DNA from: Gonocerus acuteangulatus
Taxonomy: Eukaryota > Arthropoda > Insecta > Hemiptera > Coreidae
NCBI GenBank assembly: GCA_946811695.1
Contig: OX328132.1
Coordinates: 100,186,935 to 100,250,934 of the forward strand
Length of the DNA: 64,000 nt
Reading direction: 5' to 3'
Each line of letters starts with the position of its first letter. The stretch's first letter is position 1. The notes beneath the pieces were generated by a model. That model had not been told where the DNA came from. It did not search any database and saw nothing but the letters and a program-made list of their open reading frames with translations. Of the stretch, positions 1 to 11,411 are shown piece by piece. A program made the translations under genes and the position numbers.

Positions 1-80
1 ATGACGCAATCCGGAAGTGCCGACTAGAAAATTTTGCGTTTCAGAACCCCTAGAGACCGAAAATGATAGTGGTTAAAATT

Positions 81-140
<60 letters not shown>

Positions 141-216
141 CACATACATGAGGTCAACCTCATAAGCGGGTTCTCCCTATGGAGATAGGGGTAACCGCGC
201 TAAAAACGGTATTCAA
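1..216. repeat. Hairpin-unit chimera at window start
   Basis: The left part (to the (TA)n tract at 85-137) is in minus orientation of the hairpin unit (caatccggaagtgccgactag). After the (TA)n tract the right part (tgaggtcaacctca, hairpin, ccgcgctaa) is in plus orientation. The two were probably joined by recombination in the (TA)n tract. Confidence 0.6.
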
Positions 217-335
217 AAACTATTTTTCCAATTTTCTCGAAAACGGTTAAAGATATCGCCTTGAAAATGGGTTCATTCGTTTTCCTAGCCCAAGAAGCCT
301 ATAAAACGAGTGCTTACAAGCTTATGAACTCAAAA

Positions 336-725
336 AAGTCCGACTCGTCTAATTTCGAAAGATTAAAATAGAAGCAGTTATTATTTTGTTGAGTGGAGAT
401 CGTTGACCGTTGATGATGCAAGGTAGGGTTATATGTTAGGTATATTTACATAGATATGTGCCTATGTTAGTGTTAAATATGTCCTACTTGTATTTACAGC
501 CCTGATGGAGGCTTGAAGTTCAAGCCGAAACGTCGGCACAATAATAAAACCATTTTTACGATAAAATGTAGTTTTATTAAGTAGCAGTGACCGAACCCCG
601 ACAGTTATTATTTTGGTTCCACCAGGCTTGAAAGGTAGGATTTACAATCTTACCTGGAAGGGTCAGCAACACTTGAAACGGTCCCGCTAGTTACAAGGTC
701 TTGGACTCTTGGAACTCTATGTTTC
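336..725 (-). repeat. Hammerhead-bearing module, type 1
   Basis: Begins with the shared end aaaaaagtccgactcg and runs through the type 1 hammerhead-like motif to the ggtcagcaacac/ccaagaccttg border. A related copy in the opposite orientation is at 12292-12820. Confidence 0.6.
499..537 (+). ncRNA. Hammerhead-like ribozyme motif, type 1
   Basis: Stem I GCC/GGC closes the motif. CTGATG is followed by stem II ggcttg / caagcc with loop aagtt, then GAAAC and GTC. Stem III would be only A-C/G-T with no loop, the minimal form described for PLE hammerheads, which need dimers to work well. The CTGATGGA spacing has one extra G before stem II compared with CTGANGA. Activity is doubtful. Confidence 0.5.
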
Positions 726-1638
726 TAACAATAAATTGTTTTTGTTATTTTACTTAACCTGTTTTATTTTCGAATACATTATCCAACTATAAGCAATTAA
801 AAAATAACAAGGAATAAAAAACAGACAAAAAGAACAGTTCGAATAAACGAAATCAATTACTTTAAAGCTTTAAGCTCTTATTTCTCCGATTGACATAGCC
901 TAATCAAAACTTTCATTAGAACCTTTTATGTAGAGCATTTAATAAGCTTTCTAATGGTATTCTTCCGTTTACCAAGATTTTCAACCGTTTTCGAGATATT
1001 AATGAAAGTTTCCAAAATTTACATTATTTCTAGCAACAGAAAATTGGTGTCATTTTTCATATCCTGTTTTACACACAAACTTTTCCAAACATAAGAAATT
1101 AAAAAAATAAAAAGCAATAAAAAACCAAGGGAAAGAGACAAAAATTACAAAAAGAACGGCAAAACCCCGTTCATAAGAACAAAACAGACGTATTTGAAGT
1201 TTTAAGCACTTATTTCTCCGATTGACATAACCTAATCAAAAATAGTTTTAGAATCATTGTTGTAGAGAATTTAGTAAGCTTTCAAATAGTTTCAATCCAC
1301 CTACCACGATTTCCCAACCGTGTTCGAGATATTAATGAAAGTATACGAAGTTCCCAAAACTTTTCATGTCTGTTCATAAAATATTTTATTCTAACCCTTC
1401 CTTAACTCAAAACGTAACATAACTTTTAACATATTAGTTTTAATGAAAGTAGAACATGCAGATAATGTTTCAACTGAATCCCGTGATTCTAAGTACCCAA
1501 ACCGAAAACGGTATTCAAAAACTATTTTTCCAATTTTCTCGAAAACGGTTAAAGCTATCGCTTTGAAAATGGTCTCATTCGTTTTCCTAGCGCAAGAAGC
1601 CTATAAAATGAGTACTTACAAGCTTATGAACTCAAAAA
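726..1638 (+). repeat. Spacer-repeat cluster
   Basis: Two or more copies of an about 400-bp spacer repeat with hallmarks cttatttctccgattgacat, tttcgagatattaatgaaag and aaaatattttattctaaccc. No gene. Confidence 0.7.
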
Positions 1639-1802
1639 CGTAAGCGTTACGATTTTTTCTGCGCGAATTTCGCCCCAAACGCCATCTTCCAGTGGGCGGA
1701 TTTTGCTGGTTAACGAACTTGACATTTCAAATTGGACGAGGGATTTTTGTACCAAATTTCATCAAAATCGGACCATCAGGGAAGCCAGAAATGAGCGAAC
1801 AG

Positions 1803-1863
<61 letters not shown>

Positions 1864-2025
1864 TATACATATATATATATATATATACAAATTTGAACCA
1901 CCGTTATTTTCGGTCTCTAGGGGTTCTGAAACGCGAAATTTTCTTGTCGGCACTTCCGGATTGTTTCATTGTATCAACCTTATAAGCGGGGTTCCTCCCT
2001 ATGGGGGAGGGAGGAACCGCGCTAA
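1639..2025 (+). mobile_element. Complete hairpin unit (candidate Helitron/HINE-type element)
   Basis: Starts cgtaagcgttacg (a short hairpin), then gcgcgaatttcgcccc, a block ending gaacagacaaa, a (TA)n core, then tttcggtctctaggggttctg. It ends in an 11-bp hairpin (1990-2000 with 2008-2018, GGTTCCTCCCT / AGGGAGGAACC) followed by GCG-CTAA. A GC-rich hairpin just before CTRR is the hallmark of Helitron 3-prime ends. No Rep/helicase is present, so it is non-autonomous. Family name is inference. Confidence 0.55.
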
Positions 2026-2172
2026 AAGTAAGCGTTACGATTTTTTTGCGCGAATTTCGCCCCGAACGCCATCTTCCAGTGGACGAACTTGACCTTTCAA
2101 ATTGTACGACGGATTTTTGTACCAAATTTCATCAAAATCGGACCATTCGTCTTCTACCTAGAGAGCGAACAG

Positions 2173-2223
<51 letters not shown>

Positions 2224-2321
2224 AATTTTAACCACTATCATTTTCGGTCTCTAGGGGTTCTGAAACGCAAAATTTTCTAGTCGGCACTTCTGGATTGCGT
2301 CATGAGATCAACCTTATAAGC
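2026..2321 (+). mobile_element. Tandem second hairpin unit, 3-prime truncated
   Basis: Begins again at gtaagcgttacg directly after the CTAAAA of the previous unit and runs to aaccttataagcg, where the terminal hairpin is missing. Head-to-tail tandem. Confidence 0.65.
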
Positions 2322-3550
2322 GTTCTTTTTGTTTGTTTTTATTCCTTGTTATTTTGTCATTGCTTGTAGTTGGATAATGTATTTGACAATAAAACAGATT
2401 AATTAAAATAAGAAAAACAATTCATTGCTGGAAATATATCAGGCTGTACCTTATGAAATGTCAGTTTTGGATTTGCCGATTTCCTTCAAATGACTTGACA
2501 CTGTTGAGGCTCCAACTCTGAGTTCTTTGGCATGTTCCCTAGTGTTTGTAATCGCTTATAGTAGTCAAATGTATTTGTCAATAAAACAGGATACGTATAA
2601 TTAGAAACAATATTCAATTTCACACAGGTTAGATACTATGAGGGAATAGAGAGTCCTTTCACTGCCTGTAGGAACAAAAGGTCCACAAACACATGTACCT
2701 GCTAGGAGTTAATCCTCAAGAGTTGTAAATATACCCCAAGTATCTGCCGACACAAATACAAAGCCTAGATTGGTTTTGGTACTTACAATCATGGGATTCA
2801 GTTGAAACATTTTTTGCATGTTTGAATTTCATCAAAACTAACACGTTAAACTTTTGGTTACATTTGGAGTTAAGGAAGGCTTAGAATAAAATATTTTATG
2901 AATAAACATGGAAAGTTTTGGGAACTTCCATTAATATCTCGAACGCTGTTGGGAAATTTTGAGAAGTGGATAGAAACTATTTGAAAGCTTTCTAAATTCT
3001 CTACGATAAAGATTCTGAAACAATTTTTGATTAAGTGATGTCGATCGAAGAAATAAGTGCATAAAACTTCAAATACGTCTGTTTAGCTCTTATGAACGAC
3101 TTTTTGTCGTTCTTTTCGTAATTTTTGTCTCTTTCCCTCAGTTTTTTATTGATTTTTATTTTTGTAATTTCTTATCTTAGTAAAATGTATTTGTGTGTAA
3201 AACAGGATAGGTAAAATGAGACCAATTTTCTGTTGCTAGAAATAATGAAAAGTTTTGGGAACTTCGTATACTTTCACTAATATCTCGAAAACGGTTGAAA
3301 ATCTTGGGAAGCGAAAGGTTACCATTCGATAGCTTACTAAATGGTCTAAAAAAGAGGGTTTGAAGAAAGTTTTGAATAAGCGATGTCAATCTGAGAAATA
3401 AGTGCTTAAACTTTGAAGTAATTGATTCCATTTATTCGAACGGTTCTTTTTGTCTGTTTTTATTCCTTGTTATTTTTTAATTGCTTAAAGTTGGATAATG
3501 TATTTGACAATAAAACAGATTAAGTAAAATAAGAAAAACAATTCATTGTT
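2322..3550 (-). repeat. Spacer-repeat cluster, minus orientation
   Basis: Copies of the same spacer repeat in reverse (gatgtcaatctgagaaataag; ggttgaaaatcttgggaag). No gene. Confidence 0.65.
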
Positions 3551-3859
3551 AGAAATATAGCTTGCCAAGAGAAAGAGATTCGATGACGTCTTTTGAATAT
3601 TTTCAATTGACATTATTCTGTTGGTATTTTATTTTATTTTTTAATAAATGTTAAAATTATTACTATAGTAAACGAACACAAGAAAAGGTGAAAAATTTTG
3701 ATATTTTTCAATGCATTTAAACGTACTAAATAGGTATTTTTAGAAGAGGATTCTGGGGTCTGGCGGACCCGACCAGGAAAAGTCATAAAGCCCTTTGAAC
3801 AAAGGCCGAACCACATATTTTCTGTTTCTATTCTAAGCTTTTCAAATGACAAAAGGGAT

Positions 3860-3910
3860 ATGAACGGAACCGCGCTAAGATGATGCAGTTCCTGCGAGTC
3901 GGACTTTTCT
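3860..3910 (+). repeat. Solo repeat end (GGAACCGCGCTAAG ... GTCGGACTTTT)
   Basis: Isolated copy of the shared end, itself a short hairpin ggaac...gttcc. Other solo or degraded copies: 5667-5740 and 6055-6095 (minus) and 45695-45738 (plus). Confidence 0.65.
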
Positions 3911-4448
3911 GAGAGGGACTCGATGGTTCATTCAATTCATACATAACCTGTGAAATCCCTAATGAGTAATTTCAGCGATTGAAAGCATAAGGCAAAGAGT
4001 TCTTGATAAGCTTCGAGAATAACCTCATGAAGGCATTCCTGTCTATTGTAAAATGTGAGTTATGGTTCTTCAATGAATGCCGCTGAGAGGGCCGTTTTTC
4101 AATACACTCATATTTTATTTATACTGGAAGATGCTTTTTAAAAAATTCAAACAAAGTATTTTTGCGTAAGGCGATGTTACTAAAAAATGTAAAAAAAGAA
4201 ATGATCAAAATCGGCAACCATTTATCGATTGGCATGGAATGGCCCACGTATACGCTGTTAATGGTCATTTTGACCATAAGGAGTCATTTCATTCATATGC
4301 AATAAAAAAATTTGACCTTGAATAACATTTCAAGGTCAATTTTGCGGGGGTTAATATGGGGGTTATTTTTTCCGATCTCGCATTGGAGAATATTCTGGCC
4401 AACGGATGACCATTATTTTTGAGACACCCTGTACAATAATAAATAAAA
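3911..4448. other. No gene seen
   Basis: Unassigned repeat-like sequence with a short palindrome (tttgaccttgaataacatttcaaggtcaa) and a transposon-end motif gagacaccctgta near 4420. Confidence 0.5.
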
Positions 4449-4612
4449 GGTCTCCCCGTGATCTAGTTAACGACTAAGATTCTTACGCAGGAGATGGTGG
4501 GTTCAAATCCTACCGGTAGCAGGAATTTTCTCATCTCACGGCTCGTTGACGAAATTCCCTGCAGCACGATTGATATTGGCGCTAATAGCCCAGATAATAA
4601 TAATAAATAAAA
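4449..4612 (+). mobile_element. tRNA-derived SINE, family S, copy 1
   Basis: tRNA-like head with a decayed A box (gtgatctagttaacg) and a B box (ggttcaaatcc), then gcaggaattttctcatctc and an A-rich (AATA)n tail. Older than the copy at 51317. Confidence 0.75.
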
Positions 4613-4626
4613 GCACATAATTTTAG

Positions 4627-4716
4627 CACATTCAAGCATTCAACATTCTCAGAAAGGGATTCAGAAACTACTATCCAGTCCTCTATCTGAACCTGTATCT
4701 CAAGGGAGATAGTGTG
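4627..4716 (+). CDS. Candidate 90-nt exon, plus strand
   Basis: Acceptor ataattttag and donor gtgagtact flank 30 open codons, HIQAFNILRKGFRNYYPVLY then LNLYLKGDSV, phase 0-0. It lies just after a SINE. It is not recognised and could be part of another repeat, since only one copy is in the window. Confidence 0.22.
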
Positions 4717-4965
4717 GTGAGTACTATTCGCCGGCCGCCTATAAGATAAAATATTTTAGTATAAAATATTAATTTTCAGTCTTAATTAATGAACGTCAGG
4801 CCTGCCGTGTCAGTAGCCCCACTGTGCGGCATTTCAGGGCTGCGTTATGAGGTCAACCTCATAGGAGGGTTTCCTCCCTATGGGGGGAGGGAGGAACCGC
4901 GCTAATTGAAAGGATTAAAATATATTAATTAAAAATATTTTAATGGTGCTTCTAAAAGTACTTAC

Positions 4966-5022
4966 AGTCTCCAGCCAATTTGAACATGTTGGTTCAGGGG
5001 TTTCAATATACAAAAGTTTCTC
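4966..5022 (-). CDS. 57-nt exon (E57), dispersed copy
   Basis: Minus-strand block between acceptor ttttaattttag and donor gtaagtac. It is open in phase 0 and encodes EKLLYIETPEPTCSNWLET, as in the array units. Function unknown. It may be an orphan exon, because no terminal exon is seen below it. Confidence 0.5.
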
Positions 5023-5164
5023 CTAAAATTAAAAGGCGTAAATATAAGTATTAAAAAAGAAAAAGAGATAAATTTATCCAAAATAAAAAATATTTTAGTG
5101 TAAAGTCTTAATTTTAATTCTGAAAAATAAGTAAGAATAAAATAGTGTTTACATAGTTACTTAC

Positions 5165-5206
5165 TTTATCATGAGATTCTGTTACTCCTGTGGTTTTGGC
5201 TTTCTT
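5165..5206 (-). CDS. 42-nt exon (E42), dispersed copy
   Basis: Minus-strand block between acceptor ctattataatttcag and donor gtaagtaac. It encodes KKAKTTGVTESHDK. Only frame 0 is open, which agrees with a phase 0-0 exon. It lies about 142 nt upstream of E57 on the minus strand, as in the array. Confidence 0.5.
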
Positions 5207-5740
5207 CTGAAATTATAATAGAGAATTATAAGTAGGACAAGTAGAAATGTTAAAAAAAACTTATAATAATAAAAGCATGTACAAACATCAGTGCAATAAT
5301 CCCAATTTTAAGCGTAACACATTATCCAATCCTGCACATTCAACGGCACACACTCCAGATCCTATAAATAATAGAAACATCGGACTCGTAGAAACTATAG
5401 CCTCTACAAAATGATCGAACAATTCGAAGGGAAAAGGGAGGTGTCCTTATTCCCAGATAGTAAATCCAGGGGAGCAAATTCCATGTTTTATAACCTTATC
5501 ACTGGCAAGATTGCGTCCCTCCAGTTAATGTTTAATAGTATAAATTTATTTTCATTATATTTTAATATAAAGTCTTATAAAATATAAAGATTATATTTTA
5601 GAATGTAAATAAATGGATTTTTTCTTTATTGTTTTATATTCAACATTTTCGTCGGCAAATAGAAAAAAGTCCGTCTCGCAGGAACTGCATCATCTTAGCG
5701 CGGTTCCGTTCATGTCCCTAGTGTCATTTGATAAGCTTAG

Positions 5741-6320
5741 AAAAGAAATCAACTTATTTTTTTTATATATCACGTGAAAATTATCAAAATCCTCTCGAAC
5801 ATCTCGAATAAAAGAGATATTAAGGCGTCAGGGAGACCGACAGTAGCTAACTTATACACAGAAGCGGAAATTACACAATCCGGCTCTCATTCTAAAGCGA
5901 AGCTCTATAAATCAATACAAAATATGCCTAATCATGCCTTTCTAGTGAATACAGAAGCAAGGGCGTATATGAGGGGGGGGCTGAGGGGGCTGGAGCCCCT
6001 CCCGAAATTTTGAATTGATGATAAAAATTTGTCATAATACATTTGACTAAATTTTAGGAACTGCGTGATCTTAGCGCGGTTACGTACATCTTGAAGAAAT
6101 GGAATAGATTAGCATCACAAATCAAAGGAAACTGACAGCCACTGCCATCATGATTACCACAGCCACTCCGAACTTATTACTAATACCTTTCACCGTTTGT
6201 TAGCTTATTTTACTACAATACTAATTTTATTGATAAATGCAATTTAAAACTAGAAACAACCAATTAAAAAGTGAGATAAAGAAAGTGAAAACCCATTTCA
6301 AAACAACAAAACAAACACTT
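5741..6320. other. No gene seen; G-rich repeat piece
   Basis: Holds ggcgtatatga, then ggggggggctgagggggc and ggagcccctcccg (5961-6005), related to 62712-62760. Confidence 0.5.
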
Positions 6321-6456
6321 TTAGCGCGGTCCCTCCCTCCCCCATAGGGAAGAACCCCGCTTATAAGGTTGATACAATGAAACAATCCGAAAGTGCCGAC
6401 TAGAAAATTTCGCGTTTCAGAACCCCTAGAGACCGAAAATAACGGTGGTTCAAATT

Positions 6457-6505
<49 letters not shown>

Positions 6506-6669
6506 CTGTTCGCTCTCTAGGTAGAAGACGAAAGGTCCGACTTTGATGAAATTTGGTACAAAAATCCGTCGTCCAATTTGAAAGGTCAAGTTCGTTAACC
6601 AGCAAAATCCGTCCACTGGAAGATGGCGTTTGGGGCGAAATTCGCGCAAAAAAAATCGTAACGCTTACG
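6321..6669 (-). mobile_element. Hairpin unit, minus orientation
   Basis: Complete from TTAGCGCGG (6321) through an imperfect hairpin, a (TA)n core at 6458-6500 and the cgtaacgcttacg end. Confidence 0.65.
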
Positions 6670-7551
6670 TTTTTGAGTTCATAAGCTCGTGGGATTCAGT
6701 TGAAACATTTTCTGCATGTTCTACTTTCATTAAAACTAATATGTTGAAATTGTTGTTACGTTTGGAGTTTAGGAAGGGTTAGAATAAAATATTTTATTAA
6801 CAGACATAAAAAGTTTTGGTCACTTTGTATACTTTCCTTAATATCTCGAAAAAGGTTGAGAATCATGGTAATCGGAAGAATACCATTAGAAAGCTTATTA
6901 AATGCTCTAAAAAAAAGGTTCTAATGAAAGTTTTGATTAGGCGATGTCAATCGGAGAAATAAGAGCTTAAAACTTTAAAGTAATTGATTTCGCTTATTCG
7001 AACTGTTCTTTTTGTCTGTTTTTTATTCCTTGTTATTTTTTAATTGCTTATTGTTGGATAATGTATTTGAAAATAAAACAGGTTAAGAAAAATAAGAAAA
7101 ACAATTTAATGTTAGAGATATGGATTTCCAAGATATATAGCTTTTCAACTGCCTAGCGTCCTTCCTAGGGAGGGTTCTTTGTCTTTGATTTTGGTACTTA
7201 GAATTATGGGATACAGTTGAAACACTTTCTGCATGTTGGAGTTTCATCAACACTAATATGTTGAAATTTTTGTTACGTTTAGAGTAAAGGAAGGGTTAGA
7301 ATAAAATATTTTATTAACATAAATAAAAAGTTTTGGTAACTTTGTATACTTTCCTTAATATCTCGAAAAAGGTTGAGTATCTTGGGAATCAGAAGAATAC
7401 CATTAAAAAGCTTACTAAATGCTCTACAAAAAAGGTTCTGCTGAAAGTTTTGATTAGACGATGTCAATCAGAGAAATAAGTGCTTAAAACTTTAAAGTAA
7501 TTGATTTCCCTTATTCGAACTGTTCTTTTTGTCTGTTTTTATTCCTTGTTA
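6670..7551 (-). repeat. Spacer-repeat cluster, minus orientation
   Basis: Two reverse copies, each ending in tgtctgtttttattccttgtta. No gene. Confidence 0.65.
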
Positions 7552-7688
7552 TTAGCGCGGTTCCTCCCTCCCCTCATAGGGAGGAACCCCGCTTATAAGG
7601 TTGATACAATGAAACAATCCGGAAGTGCCGACTAGAAAATTTCGCGTTTCAGAACCCCTAGAGACCGAAAATAACGGTGGTTCAAATT

Positions 7689-7771
<83 letters not shown>

Positions 7772-7790
7772 CTGTTCGCTCTCTAAGTAG
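7552..7790 (-). mobile_element. Hairpin unit, truncated
   Basis: From TTAGCGCGG through a long mixed TA/TTTA tract, ending at ctctaagtag, where a plus-oriented repeat begins. Confidence 0.6.
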
Positions 7791-8108
7791 ATTCTAAGTA
7801 CCCAAACCGAAAACGGTATTCAAAAACTATTTTTCCAATTTTCTCGAAAACGGTTAAAGCTATCGCTTTGAAAATGGTCTCATTCGTTTTCCTAGCCCAA
7901 GAAGCCTATAAAATGAGTACTTACAAGCTTATGAACTCAAAAACGTAAGCGTTACGGTTTTTTTCTCCGCGAATTTCGCCCCAAACGCCATCTTCCAGTG
8001 GGCGGATTTTGCTGGTTAACGAACTTGACCTTTCAAATTGGACGAGGGATTTTTGTACCAAATTTCATCAAAATCGGACCATCAGGGAAGCCAGAAATGA
8101 GCGAACAG

Positions 8109-8175
<67 letters not shown>

Positions 8176-8482
8176 TATACATATATATATATATATACAA
8201 ATTTGAACCACCGTTATTTTCGGTCTCTAGGGGTTCTGAAACGCGAAATTTTCTTGTCGGCACTTCCGGATTGTTTCATTGTATCAACCTTATAAGCGGG
8301 GTTCCTCCCTATGGGGGAGGGAGGAACCGCGCTAAAAGTAAGCGTTACGATTTTTTTGCGCGAATTTCGCCCCGAACGCCATCTTCCAGTGGACGAACTT
8401 GACCTTTCAAATTGTACGACGGATTTTTGTACCAAATTTCATCAAAATCGGACCATTCGTCTTCTACCTAGAGAGCGAACAG

Positions 8483-8547
<65 letters not shown>

Positions 8548-8837
8548 AATTTTAACCACTATCATTTTCGGTCTCTAGGGGTTCTGAAACACAAAATTTT
8601 CTTGTCGGCACTTCTGGATTGCGTCATGAGATCAACCTTATAAGCGTTCTTTTTGTTTGTTTTTATTCCTTGTTATTTTGTCATTGCTTGTAGTTGGATA
8701 ATGTATTTGACAATAAAACAGATTAATTAAAATAAGAAAAACAATTCATTGCTAGAAATATATCAGGCTGTACCTTATGAAATGTCAGTTTTGGATTTGC
8801 CGATTTCCTTCAAATGACTTGACACTGTTGAGGCTCC
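7791..8837 (+). repeat. Local 1-kb duplication, copy 2
   Basis: Partner of 1486-2513. It then continues directly into the type 2 hammerhead module. Confidence 0.9.
7944..8645 (+). mobile_element. Tandem pair of hairpin units
   Basis: Same organisation as 1639-2321: a complete unit (7944-8335, hairpin 8300-8328, CTAA 8332-8335) followed by a truncated unit. It is part of a local duplication of 1486-2513. Confidence 0.7.
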
Positions 8838-9228
8838 TTCCTTGACACTGTTGAGGCGCCTTCCTAGGGCGGGGACCCACCCACATAAGATCGTAAATAA
8901 GACCTTTCTTGAAAGTAAAGATGGAACTGTCAACTTTTGTCCTCCTCTGCCTCCCGGCACTTTCATTGCTGACGAAGGCTACCAATGAGTAGCCAAAACG
9001 TCCTAAATATAGATTTTTTAACAAAAATCGTATTGAGGTTTCTTTAGCCGAATCCCAACCATTCCATCTTTACTTATCACCTCGACGGCTAACTATCTAA
9101 TCTTCATGCTTTCTAGAAATGTGGACCCAAAATAATAACATCTTCTATTTTAATCATTTTAAATGAGTCTAGAGATAAGAATGGAACCGAGCTAAGGTGA
9201 TGCAGTTCCTGGGAATCGGACTTTTTTA
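8838..9228 (+). repeat. Hammerhead-bearing module, type 2, copy a
   Basis: About 390 bp from gcgccttcctagggcgg, through the type 2 motif and ccgaatcccaaccattcc, to ggaaccgagctaaggtgatgc and cggactttttt. Copies: 10073-10470 (minus) and 12935-13312 (plus). Confidence 0.75.
8969..9002 (+). ncRNA. Hammerhead-like motif, type 2, copy a
   Basis: CTGACGA core, perfect 6-bp stem II (GGCTAC / GTAGCC, loop caatga), then AAAAC and GTC. The invariant G of GAAA is A, so it is probably inactive. Stem I pairing is not evident. Confidence 0.45.
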
Positions 9229-9672
9229 AGATTTAAGCGCTTATATCTCTCATTGACGTTGTCCCATCGAATATTGCTTCAGAACATTCTTTGTAGAGAA
9301 TTTAGTAAGCATTCGAATGGTCACTTTCCACTTACCACGATTTCCAAACCGTTATCGAGATATTTACGAAAAATGTATGGAGATCCGAAAACTTTTCACG
9401 TCTATTAATAAAATATTTTTTTCGCATACTTCCTTAACTTCAAATATAACCAAAATTTAATTATCTTAGTTGGGATTAATTTCAAAGATGTAGAAAATAT
9501 TTCAATTGAATACCGCGATTCTAAGTACTCACAAAAAAATAATGACTTACAAAAACATTGATTCCACTTTTCTCAGAAACGGTTACACATATCGCCTTAA
9601 AAATGGTTTCAATTGTTTTCTTATGTTAACAAACCTATAAAACAAGTACCTGCAAGCATATAAACTCAAAAA

Positions 9673-9860
9673 CGTAAGCGTTACGATTTTTTTACGCGAA
9701 TTTCGCCCCAAACACTATCTTCTAGTGGGCGGATTCTGCTGGTTAACGAACTTGACCTTTCAAATTAGAAGACAGATTTTTGTGCCAAATTTCATCTAAA
9801 TCGGACCATTTTTGAGCCGTCAGGAGCGCGAACAGACAAGCATATATATAAATATATACA

Positions 9861-9918
<58 letters not shown>

Positions 9919-10053
9919 AATTTTAGCCACCTATATTTTCGTTATCTATAGGGTCTGAAACGTGAAAGTTTCTAGTCGGCACTTCCGGATTGCGTCACGA
10001 GGTCAACCTCATAAGCGGGTTCTTCCTATGGAGATAGGGGGTAACCGCGCTAA
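9673..10053 (+). mobile_element. Hairpin unit, diverged
   Basis: Same borders. Two mixed (TA)n tracts (9843-9915), and the terminal hairpin is weakened (cctatggagatagg), followed by ccgcgCTAA. Confidence 0.6.
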
Positions 10054-10072
10054 AATAACGAGAAGTGAAAAA

Positions 10073-10470
10073 AGTCCGACTCGCAGGAACTGCATCATCT
10101 TAGCGCGGTTCCGTTCTTATCTCTAGACTCATTTAAAATGGTTAAAATAGAAGCTGTTATTATTTTGGGTCCACATTTCTAGATAGCATGAAGATTAGAT
10201 AGTTAGCCGTCGAGGTGATAAGTAAAGACGGAATGGTTGGGATTCGGCTAAAGAAACCTCAATACGATTTTTGTATAAAATCTATATTTAGGACGTTTTG
10301 GCTACTCATTGGTAGCCTTCGTCAGCAATGAAAGTGCCGGGAGGCAGAGGAGGACCAAAGTTGACAGTTCCATCTTTACTTTCATGAAAGGTCTTATTTA
10401 CGGTCTTACCTGGATGGGTCCCCGCCGTAGGAAGGACCCCGCTAGGAATTTGAAAAGCTATATCTTGGAA
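10073..10470 (-). repeat. Hammerhead-bearing module, type 2, copy b
   Basis: Reverse-oriented copy of 8838-9228, beginning aaaaaagtccgactcgcagg. Confidence 0.75.
10292..10325 (-). ncRNA. Hammerhead-like motif, type 2, copy b
   Basis: Minus-strand copy of the 8969-9002 motif with the same stem II and the same G-to-A core change. Confidence 0.45.
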
Positions 10471-10690
10471 ATCCATATCTCTAAGATTAAATTGTTTTTC
10501 TTATTTTTCTTAACCTGATTTATTATCAAATACATTATCCAACTATAAGCAGTTAAAAAATAACAAGGAATAAAAACAGACAAAAAGAACTGTTCGAATA
10601 AGCGAAATCAATTACTTTAAAGTTTTAAGCACTTATTTCTCCGATAATCAAGATTCGTCATCGTCTAATCAAGACTTTCAGCAGAACCTT

Positions 10691-10826
10691 TTAGCGCGGT
10701 TCCTCCCTCCCCCATAGGGTGGAACCCCGCTTATAAGGTTGATACAATGAAACAATCCGGAAGTGCCGACTAGAAAATTTCGCGTTTCAGAACCCCTAGA
10801 GACCGAAAATAACGGTGGTTAAAATT

Positions 10827-10865
<39 letters not shown>

Positions 10866-11192
10866 TGTTCGCGGATTTCTGGCTTCCCTGATGGTCCGAT
10901 TTTGATGGAATTTGGTACAAAAATCTGTCGTCCAATTTGAAAGGTCAAGTTCTTTAACCAGCAAAATCCGCCCACTGAAAGATGGCGTTTGGGGCGAAAT
11001 TCGCGTAAATAAAATCGCAACGCTTATGTTAGCGCGGTTCCTCCCTCCCCCATAGGGAGGAACCCCGCTTATAGGGTTGATACAATGAAACAATCCGGAA
11101 GTGCCGACTAGAAAATTTCGCGTTTCAGAACCCCTAGAGACCGAAAATAACAGTGGTTCAAATTTGTATATATATATATATATATATGTATA

Positions 11193-11247
<55 letters not shown>

Positions 11248-11411
11248 CTGTTCGCTCTCTAGGTAGAAGACGAATGGTCCGATTTTGATGAAATTTCGTA
11301 CAAAAATCCGTCGTACAATTTGAAAGGTCAAGTTCGTTAACCAGCAAAATCCGCCCACTGGAAGATGGCATTTGGGGCGAAATTCGCGCAAAAAAAATCG
11401 TAACGCTTACG
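10691..11411 (-). mobile_element. Tandem pair of hairpin units, minus orientation
   Basis: Two units head to tail (10691-11028 and 11029-11411) with no spacer: the first ends cgcttatg and the next starts TTAGCGCGG at once. This is an independent tandem relative to 1639-2321. Confidence 0.7.

Larger units (their letters stand above)
1486..2513 (+). repeat. Local 1-kb duplication, copy 1
   Basis: Matches 7791-8837 almost base for base, including the tandem hairpin units. The main difference is (TA)n length. Confidence 0.9.
4847..5660 (+). repeat. Dispersed fragment of the 1283-bp unit with its hairpin end
   Basis: The hairpin end (4847-4905, closing with GCGCTAA) is followed by about 745 bp matching the 5-prime part of the 1283-bp unit, including the minus-strand 57- and 42-nt exons. 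It stops where a different repeat end (agtccgtctcgcagg, 5667) begins. It shows that the unit has moved or been duplicated outside the array. Confidence 0.85.

Noticed and set aside
1443..1643. Recurrent 60-100 codon frames such as KTIFPIFSKTVKAIALKMVS
   Set aside because: They recur in many copies of the hairpin-unit/spacer repeat in both orientations, with stops and frameshifts in most. Repeat text, not a conserved protein.
1703..2231. Open frames of 60-140 codons rich in alternating Ile-Tyr
   Set aside because: They are translations of (TA)n tracts plus hairpin-unit text. The same holds at 6227-6649, 7998-8643, 16077-16494, 32800-33138, 38710-38917, 39908-40394, 47102-47494 and 55278-55568.
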